Source of the DNA: Prevotella sp. UBA1104
GTDB lineage: Bacteria > Bacteroidota > Bacteroidia > Bacteroidales > Bacteroidaceae
DNA: 11,465 nt
Direction: 5' to 3'
NCBI GenBank assembly: GCA_002314055.1
Contig: DCBP01000047.1
Coordinates: 1 to 11,465 of the forward strand
Program-made: the position numbers and the translations under genes
In this document: positions 7,112 through 11,465 of the stretch, one piece after another
Layout of the letters: each line of letters starts with the position of its first letter
Position numbering within the stretch: the first letter of the stretch is position 1
The notes under the pieces: generated by a model
What the model saw: the letters and a program-made list of their open reading frames with translations, nothing else
The model's database searches: none
What the model was told of the DNA's origin: nothing

Positions 7112-7825
7112 CTACTTTCTTATATACCATATTACGGCAGTCATGTTTGCCGGATAGTTATCCAAGGCATCGTCTGCTCCATTTACGAGGTTTATCCTCC
7201 TCCCCGAACTGTTGACGGGCGACAGCAGGGTGATGACCTGCTGGCTCTGGATGTCGAAAAGGATTAGGTCTAACGAACTGTAGTCTTCTACGTCCTTCAG
7301 TTTTCCGAGCTGCAGGATTTGCCCCTGACTCTGGAGTGACTTCAGCAACCTGTATACATCCTGGAACATCTTTGTCTGAACAATGTTCTGCACGAAAGCC
7401 TCGGGCACGAATTTCTTTGCCGGCAGTGCACTTATCGGTTGCGATTGTACTCGGATATCATTCTGCTGCCGAGTGGCATTGTCATTCCCCTGGGTCAAGG
7501 CGGCAGCCTCATCTTTTCTGATGTAAGCAAAGAACTGCACGTATGTTCCTCTGTCAACCTTTATATATTTAGTAAACGGCATGATGCTCTCCACTGATAT
7601 CTTCTCGGCATCGCTCCTGTTTACATTTATGTCGAGAAGCATTCGCTTCGTGGCATTCACCTTGGCTGAATCTGCATTCTCATGGGCAAAGCGGTCCCAA
7701 TAATAGATGTCGCTCTGACTCTTTATCTCGTTGATGCGCTGCAACAGTTGCGACTTGTTTTCTTGTGCATGGCATGACAATACGGAAACAAGTGCGAGGA
7801 AGATGGCTGCATTTATTCTTCTCAT
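7112..7825 (-). CDS. Secreted protein of unknown function (237 aa)
   Basis: A signal peptide covers residues 1-20 (LALVSVLSCHA, cut before QE). Cys18 leaves open a lipoprotein alternative. Residues about 25-110 include a helical stretch and the segment VNATKRMLLDINV...SVESIMPFTKYIKV...VQFFAYIRKDEA. This is loosely like the LPP20-type fold seen in Bacteroidetes envelope proteins, a weak resemblance. A Gln/Asn-rich linker (111-130) leads into a second domain (135-237) with FVQNIVQTKMFQDVYRLLKSLQSQG and a closing MTAVIWYIRK. Its ATG overlaps the stop of the 399-aa gene in an ATGA arrangement (7822-7825), which implies translational coupling. Confidence 0.65.
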   Translation of the reverse strand: MRRINAAIFLALVSVLSCHAQENKSQLLQRINEIKSQSDIYYWDRFAHENADSAKVNATKRMLLDINVNRSDAEKISVESIMPFTKYIKVDRGTYVQFFAYIRKDEAAALTQGNDNATRQQNDIRVQSQPISALPAKKFVPEAFVQNIVQTKMFQDVYRLLKSLQSQGQILQLGKLKDVEDYSSLDLILFDIQSQQVITLLSPVNSSGRRINLVNGADDALDNYPANMTAVIWYIRK

Positions 7826-9021
7826 GGCAGTTTGAATTTTGCGTTCGACTTTCTCTTCGGGGTTATTCCGAAGAGTTTTGACTTTTCTATCGGAGGTATA
7901 TACAGATATACATCGGCATGAACTGACGGCGAGTCTGCTGTCAACTGGTCTATGGGGATGGTTACACTTATCATGTGGTTATACCCTTTCGACAGGTTGC
8001 TGGCAAAGAGCACTCCTCTCACCTTATTGTCGCTCACTCCATTACATGCAAAATAGAATTCGCATCCGTTCTGGCGACAAACTGCCTTCAGCCGGCTCAG
8101 CGGAAGAGTAACCGTCTTGCGGTGGTAATTGCTCAGATGAAAATCCATAACCATATTTATATCTGGCACCGAAGTGTCGTTGCATTCCAAAAGGTTGGCA
8201 AAAGTTTCTGCCGGATAATCCTTCGACCTCACTACTGCGGGCTGCACGGATTCCAATGCAAGGCGTGTTTGGTTGCCGTTGACTATAGTGTCTGTAAATT
8301 CACGGACTGTGGTGAGACTATAATACACATTCTGGTTCAGAGCATCTATCAAATATGATTTACCTTGTTTGACGAACAAGCCTTCTGTGCCATATATACA
8401 CAAATCGCTCTCGTCAGCGCCATGTGGCGCAGGTCGGCGGATTTCCGGGGCAGAGGCTGTCAGCTCATCTATAAATGCCTGCTCCATGCTGCGACGGGTA
8501 TCATTATTCAGCAACTCATATTCTATGGGAATACCTACTGTTGCAACATCCTTCCCGTTTCTCTTCCACGAAACAATATACATTTTGTCTTCCCGGTTTT
8601 CTATCGAACAGTCGTATTGGTCGAATGTTCCTTTCAGAAGGGTCGACCAGCTACCGGTTCTGAATATCACCCTCGACAGATACAGTTGATTGGGGGTAAT
8701 CTTATATTTCCAGTTGAGCAATGCATATTCAAGGAAGTCATATACCGGCGACGGCTGTAAGAAACGCATAAAATCAGCAAACAGGGGGATGCCTACATGC
8801 TCCACATATCCCATGGAATTTGTACGAAGGGTTATCCTGTTCCCGTCTCGGCATGTCATGCAATATGCGGTATCGGGCATCAGGGAATCTGCCGGAATAT
8901 GTAGATCTAACATTTCGACAGCTTTCCTTAGCCTTTCCGACTTGTATCTCTGTGCATTGCCATTACCGCAAAATGCTACAGACAACAATATTACTGCAAT
9001 GAGTCGTGAATATATGTTCAT
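7822..9021 (-). CDS. Secreted protein of unknown function (399 aa)
   Basis: The signal peptide is residues 1-23 (ILLSVAFCGNGNA, cut before QR). The rest is a soluble, mixed alpha/beta protein with no repeats or membrane segments. Visible blocks are AYCMTCRDGNRITLRTNSMG (47-66), a conserved-looking DGYSWS-free beta region around LYLSRVIFRTGSWSTLLKGTFDQY, and C-terminal beta strands (VTLPLSRLKAVCRQNGCEFY, VRGVLFASN, HMISVTIPIDQL, VHADVYLYIPPI). The tail is basic (KRKSNAKFKLP). I recognise no family. It starts on the last base of the upstream stop (TAATG, 1-nt overlap) and overlaps the next gene by 4 nt, so it must be made together with them, and its partners are probably those proteins. Confidence 0.65.
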   Translation of the reverse strand: MNIYSRLIAVILLSVAFCGNGNAQRYKSERLRKAVEMLDLHIPADSLMPDTAYCMTCRDGNRITLRTNSMGYVEHVGIPLFADFMRFLQPSPVYDFLEYALLNWKYKITPNQLYLSRVIFRTGSWSTLLKGTFDQYDCSIENREDKMYIVSWKRNGKDVATVGIPIEYELLNNDTRRSMEQAFIDELTASAPEIRRPAPHGADESDLCIYGTEGLFVKQGKSYLIDALNQNVYYSLTTVREFTDTIVNGNQTRLALESVQPAVVRSKDYPAETFANLLECNDTSVPDINMVMDFHLSNYHRKTVTLPLSRLKAVCRQNGCEFYFACNGVSDNKVRGVLFASNLSKGYNHMISVTIPIDQLTADSPSVHADVYLYIPPIEKSKLFGITPKRKSNAKFKLP

Positions 9022-10202
9022 TATTGTGCTGATACTTTTAGTTTCATTCCTTGCTTAATGGTCATCGTCGTAAGGTTGTTCCACTTCACGACATCACGCA
9101 CTGTTATGCCATAACGGCGGGCTATATCGGTAATAGTCTCTCCGCTGGCTACGGTATGGTATGTGGCGTATTGTCCGCTACTTTGCTGAGATGACTGCGG
9201 AGAAACTGCGGATGGAGTGTTATAGGAGATGCTTGGAGTATTGTATTTGAATCTCCATATCTGATATTGTCCGTCTTTGCCGCCACGGTCGCTCGTAAAG
9301 TAGATATTACCGTCGTTTGCCCAATACGGTTCACCGTCATACGATTTGTTCATCGTTATCTGTGTAAGATTATTTCCGTTGCGGTCTATTATATAAAGAT
9401 CGTTGTCTCCTTTTTCCAGCTTCTTACACTGGAAGACGATTTTTGTTCCATCTGGGCTGAAGCAGGGACGCCACACGATTCCCATACTGGCATCTGTCAG
9501 CTGCGTGAGATTACTGCCGTCTGAGTTTATCGTACATATAGATGTATTATACCCGTCGTTGGAATATTTCACGAACACTATACTACGCCCGTCTGGCGAA
9601 AATGCCGGAGTGCGCCCCAATCCGAGTTGGGTGGTTTCGTTTGTCTGCATGTTCTTTATCCATATCTCTGTGTTTTTCACGTCTGCCGTCCTCAGTCGCT
9701 TCTCATATACTATTTTCTTTCCGTCACGACTTATCGACGGATATTGCTCATGATAGTCGGGGGTGTTCGTAACTTGGGTCAAGGCTCCGCCTTGCAAGGC
9801 ATTGACGATATAGATATCGCTGACGCTTGTTCCTTCCGGTCTGCCGTCGAATGCCACCATATTTGTCGCAGCACTATATGAAGGTGTAGTGTTACGACTT
9901 CGTCCTCCCGTTATCTGGCTCATCGACATGCCTGTAGGACTGTCCTTGCGGTATATGTTGTAGAAACCGGTGTTATCATGCACAACAAAGAACAAATTGC
10001 GCCCATTGTCGCCACCAAAAGGGAAATCACATTTATAGGTTGTCTCATGAACTTTTGTCAATGCCGTAAGATTCTCACCTGGAGAGTAGACTACATGCGT
10101 TGTAACTACAGGCTCGACTACTGTTACCTTGGTAGCACAACTCATCATCAACAACGGAGACAATACTGCCATTGATACTAATAACGATTGGGTTCTTTTC
10201 AT
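9021..10202 (-). CDS. TolB-like beta-propeller lipoprotein with C-terminal LysM
   Basis: A 393-aa protein with a lipoprotein signal (SPLLMMSC, Cys22). Residues about 60-320 contain at least five PD40/WD40-like TolB blades, seen at 103-121 (NTTPSYSAATNMVAFDG), 153-168 (YPSISRDGKKIVYEK), 198-212 (TPAFSPDGRSIVFVK), 244-260 (RPCFSPDGTKIVF) and 290-306 (EPYWANDGNIYFTSDR). A Ser/Gln-rich linker (331-345) leads to a LysM domain (347-391: HTVASGETITDIARRYGI, VKWNNLT). LysM binds peptidoglycan and the propeller is a protein-interaction scaffold, so this should be a lipid-anchored periplasmic protein bridging membrane and cell wall. It is the first gene of the operon. It differs from classical TolB by the lipid anchor and the LysM, and from PorE, which has an OmpA-type domain instead. 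Confidence 0.85.
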   Translation of the reverse strand: MKRTQSLLVSMAVLSPLLMMSCATKVTVVEPVVTTHVVYSPGENLTALTKVHETTYKCDFPFGGDNGRNLFFVVHDNTGFYNIYRKDSPTGMSMSQITGGRSRNTTPSYSAATNMVAFDGRPEGTSVSDIYIVNALQGGALTQVTNTPDYHEQYPSISRDGKKIVYEKRLRTADVKNTEIWIKNMQTNETTQLGLGRTPAFSPDGRSIVFVKYSNDGYNTSICTINSDGSNLTQLTDASMGIVWRPCFSPDGTKIVFQCKKLEKGDNDLYIIDRNGNNLTQITMNKSYDGEPYWANDGNIYFTSDRGGKDGQYQIWRFKYNTPSISYNTPSAVSPQSSQQSSGQYATYHTVASGETITDIARRYGITVRDVVKWNNLTTMTIKQGMKLKVSAQ

Positions 10203-10269
10203 ACTATCTGATTTTTATTTGAGGGTTTTTATATTTCCCGATATCACGTTTTTTAGTTTTTATATTGGT

Positions 10270-10300
10270 AAAATATAATGGATTATATACCGGCATAAAA
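10270..10300 (-). promoter_or_regulatory. Possible promoter of the envelope operon
   Basis: On the minus strand TATATTTT (10270-10277) matches TAnnTTTG at 7 of 8 positions. It lies 19 nt after TTTT (10297-10300), which matches the -33 TTTG at 3 of 4. Spacing is exactly right for the Bacteroidetes sigma factor. The upstream element coincides with the T-tract of the RNA terminator. The leader to the ATG at 10202 would be about 65 nt. AT-richness makes a chance match plausible. Confidence 0.35.
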
Positions 10301-10332
10301 AAAGCGTGGAACTTCATGTTGTCCGTTCCACG
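10297..10332 (-). terminator. Intrinsic terminator of the structured RNA
   Basis: On the minus strand an 8-bp perfect stem (CGTGGAAC/GTTCCACG, 10325-10332 with 10305-10312) with a 12-nt loop is followed, after one C, by seven Ts (10303-10297). This is a textbook rho-independent terminator for minus-strand transcription. No comparable T-tract exists on the other strand. It separates the RNA from the operon start at 10202. Confidence 0.85.
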
Positions 10333-10410
10333 AGTCGAGGCTCTTGCACTGCCTATCAAAGTCGAACAGACAACGTCAGAGCCCACGCCGATTCGGTATA
10401 TATTGCTCGC

Positions 10411-10479
10411 CAATATGGTTACAGTAAGGATACAATATGTCCCGAAAGGGTACAACATATCCTTACCTTAACCATATTG
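10411..10479. repeat. Large imperfect inverted repeat (apical hairpin of the RNA)
   Basis: The arms 10411-10432 (starting CAATATGGTTAC) and 10458-10479 (ending TTAACCATATTG) pair at 20 of 22 positions. The two mismatches are adjacent. The 25-nt interior has a 3-bp GC stem closed by GAAA on the plus strand (TTTC on minus). Read in isolation it could be a palindromic element. Its position at the tip of the nested helices argues that it is part of the RNA. Confidence 0.8.
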
Positions 10480-10654
10480 ACTGTGAATAAACCACACCCG
10501 GGACATCTACCGTCGCCTCAGCTCAAGACTTTGATTTTGAATTTGCAAGATTCGACTCGTCATGAACAGAGCGTTATGAGTAAACGCCTTCAATATGTCT
10601 GTACTCTCTTCCCACCCATTGCCCGCTGTTACTGATTTATCATTTTTTGACTCA

Positions 10655-10688
10655 CCAGTTTAGCTCGGCGTTGGCTTGTCCAGTTTAG
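10655..10688. repeat. Short direct repeat inside the RNA 5' domain
   Basis: CCAGTTTAG occurs at 10655-10663 and again at 10680-10688, 25 nt apart. Both copies lie in the 5' domain of the predicted RNA (CUAAACUGG in the transcript). They could be paired binding sites or a small duplication. Confidence 0.45.
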
Positions 10689-10736
10689 TTCTTGAATGTC
10701 ATTCAAAGTTCTGTACTTGGACTTGAGAGTCATGTG

Positions 10737-10767
10737 CAAATGTAGTGTATATTTTCTTTTCTACAAA
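10737..10767 (-). promoter_or_regulatory. Bacteroidetes consensus promoter for the structured RNA
   Basis: On the minus strand TTTG (10767-10764), a 19-nt spacer and TACATTTG (10744-10737) match the Bacteroidetes -33/-7 consensus (TTTG, 19-21 nt, TAnnTTTG) at every fixed position. The -7 box predicts a transcript start near 10733, immediately at the first base of the 5' closing helix. The 10745-10860 region is otherwise very AT-rich and shows no gene. Confidence 0.8.
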
Positions 10768-10860
10768 ATGTTTTCTTTCTTTTTTTATTTATTATGCAAA
10801 CATTTTTGTCTTTATTTGATTTACACTATATCCTACACATATTATATATATAAAACGACC

Positions 10861-11358
10861 CTACCTTGTCATCAGATATTCGGCAAATATCCTGGCAGCA
10901 CTCTCTACCTTTGCTGCACAGGGGCGCTTCTTGTAATACTCTGCCGTTCGCGCAGAAGCGACATAGCTTGAAGCGGCTTTTTCGTTGCCGTTGATGCCGA
11001 GTATCTCGGCACAAATCAATGAACCATTCTGGGCTTTTGATTTGGCGAGCAATTCCTGTACTACCTTGTAGCATGCCGACTTGCCTTCGCGGTCGCTGCC
11101 TTCGGTCTGACCGCAGTCGAGTCCTACCAAAACGACGATGCCCGACACGGCACCGCACATCATACGCATTCGCCCTACTCCACCGCCGAAGCCGGCACCT
11201 ACGCGTTTTGCCATGTCGTCGGTCATACCATAGAGGTCGGCAAAGGCCGCCACTACCGACTGGCAACAGCCATAACCCTGCATGAAGTTTTCTACTGCTC
11301 TGCCGACACGCGCTTCCAGTTCGGCAGGAAGTTTTTTATTCTCTTCCATATAACTCAT
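10861..11358 (-). CDS. C_GCAxxG_C_C family putative redox-active protein
   Basis: A 165-aa cytoplasmic protein without a signal peptide. It shows the family signature: GYGCCQSV with Cys31 and Cys32, the glycine-rich GAGFGGGVGRM (54-64), CGAVSG with Cys68, and further cysteines at 82, 96, 116 and 147. The family (PF09719-like, about 140-170 aa) is thought to bind a metal or cluster or to do thiol redox chemistry; no reaction is firmly known. The ATG at 11358 has AGGAG (11362-11366) only 3 nt upstream. The ATG at 11349 would place it 12 nt upstream, so either start is possible. It is separated from the RNA gene by an AT-rich gap without an obvious terminator, and there is no sign that it belongs to the envelope operon. 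Confidence 0.85.
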   Translation of the reverse strand: MSYMEENKKLPAELEARVGRAVENFMQGYGCCQSVVAAFADLYGMTDDMAKRVGAGFGGGVGRMRMMCGAVSGIVVLVGLDCGQTEGSDREGKSACYKVVQELLAKSKAQNGSLICAEILGINGNEKAASSYVASARTAEYYKKRPCAAKVESAARIFAEYLMTR

Positions 11359-11376
11359 TATCTCCTATAAGAATAT

Positions 11377-11426
11377 CCCTCTTCCATTTTTCCTCTCAAA
11401 TGAATGAAAAGAAAAACAGAAGAGGG
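11377..11426. repeat. Inverted repeat in the leader of the C_GCAxxG gene
   Basis: CCCTCTTC (11377-11384) pairs with GAAGAGGG (11419-11426). After a symmetric CA/CA mismatch, TTTTTC (11387-11392) pairs with GAAAAA (11411-11416), leaving an 18-nt loop. It lies 19 nt upstream of the start codon. No T-tract follows on the minus strand. It may be a leader regulator, or the end of a transcript entering from outside the window. Confidence 0.5.
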
Positions 11427-11451
11427 TAATATGTTTTTCTGCTTATATTAA

Positions 11452-11465
11452 GTAGCTATTCACAA
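11452..11465 (+). mobile_element. Possible first bases of a second IS
   Basis: GTAGCTATTCACAA at the window end agrees with the left-edge IS terminus GTAACTACTCAGCA at 10 of 14 positions, in the orientation of an element extending to the right. Fourteen bases are too few to be sure. Confidence 0.25.

Larger units (their letters stand above)
10297..10733 (-). ncRNA. Predicted structured RNA of about 435 nt, family unknown
   Basis: It is bounded by a consensus promoter and an intrinsic terminator and has no credible ORF. Perfect nested long-range helices join 10330-10338 with 10552-10560 (9 bp), 10342-10348 with 10544-10550 (7 bp) and 10355-10363 with 10527-10535 (9 bp). A further helix of 10369-10375 with 10511-10517 needs two G-U pairs. 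These form a rod topped by a hairpin whose 22-nt arms (10411-10432, 10458-10479) match at 20 positions, with an inner CCC-GAAA-GGG (plus strand). A separate 5' domain (10648-10732) is closed by 10727-10732 with 10648-10653 and contains TTGAAT/ATTCAA (10692-10706). A third hairpin is GCGTT/AACGC (10571-10587). I see no RNase P, tmRNA or SRP signatures. A long rod could suggest a 6S-like role, but that is only a guess. Confidence 0.75.

Noticed and set aside
10204..10458. 84-codon minus-strand frame upstream of the operon
   Set aside because: It runs through the terminator hairpin, T-tract and apical hairpin of the predicted RNA, and its translation has no signal or domain. The RNA explanation fits better.
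10411..10479. Stand-alone MITE or palindromic repeat element
   Set aside because: No flanking target duplication is visible, and the repeat sits exactly at the tip of nested helices that share the same transcript.
10306..10635. 109-codon plus-strand frame over the RNA gene
   Set aside because: It crosses all the paired helices, has no ribosome site that stands out, and the translation looks random.
10297..10733. RNase P RNA, tmRNA, SRP RNA or retron RNA
   Set aside because: No GAGGAAAGTCC-type core or CRV motif, no tmRNA 3' acceptor-like end, no SRP GGAA/GCAG core, and no reverse transcriptase in the window.

Overview
The window looks like a piece of a Bacteroidales chromosome (Bacteroides/Prevotella-type). 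Reasons: BspA-like leucine-rich-repeat lipoproteins, PEGA proteins with the N-terminal domain typical of Bacteroidetes, several small OMP_b-brl-type outer-membrane barrels, and an exact match to the Bacteroidetes promoter consensus (TTTG, 19 nt, TAnnTTTG). All complete genes are on the minus strand, so the text below runs from high to low coordinates.

Right end: a C_GCAxxG_C_C redox-type protein gene (10861-11358) has an inverted repeat in its leader. The last 14 bases of the window resemble the IS terminus found at the left edge. Next is a 658-bp stretch without a convincing protein gene (10203-10860). It holds the most interesting object here: a predicted structured RNA of about 435 nt (about 10733 to 10297, minus strand) with its own consensus promoter, nested long-range helices, a 20/22-matched apical hairpin and an intrinsic terminator. 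I could not match it to RNase P RNA, tmRNA, SRP RNA or a retron.

Centre (4723-10202): a tightly packed five-gene operon with ends overlapping by 1 or 4 nt, or separated by 6-16 nt. Every product has a signal peptide: a TolB-like propeller/LysM lipoprotein, a 399-aa unknown, a 237-aa unknown, a protein with an NTF2-like domain, and a PEGA/poly-lysine/coiled-coil/LRR fusion. It reads as a cell-envelope module, probably periplasmic and peptidoglycan-linked, of unknown function.

Left half (161-4686): three related outer-membrane beta-barrel proteins, a small lipocalin-like lipoprotein, and a large lipocalin-like/BspA-LRR/FISUMP-like lipoprotein. Spacing is looser and the DNA is more AT-rich than in the operon. 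A 15-bp perfect hairpin sits just upstream of one barrel gene. The large LRR lipoprotein is cut short by an insertion sequence whose terminal bases supply the new stop codon; the end of the transposase gene lies at 1-126 on the plus strand.
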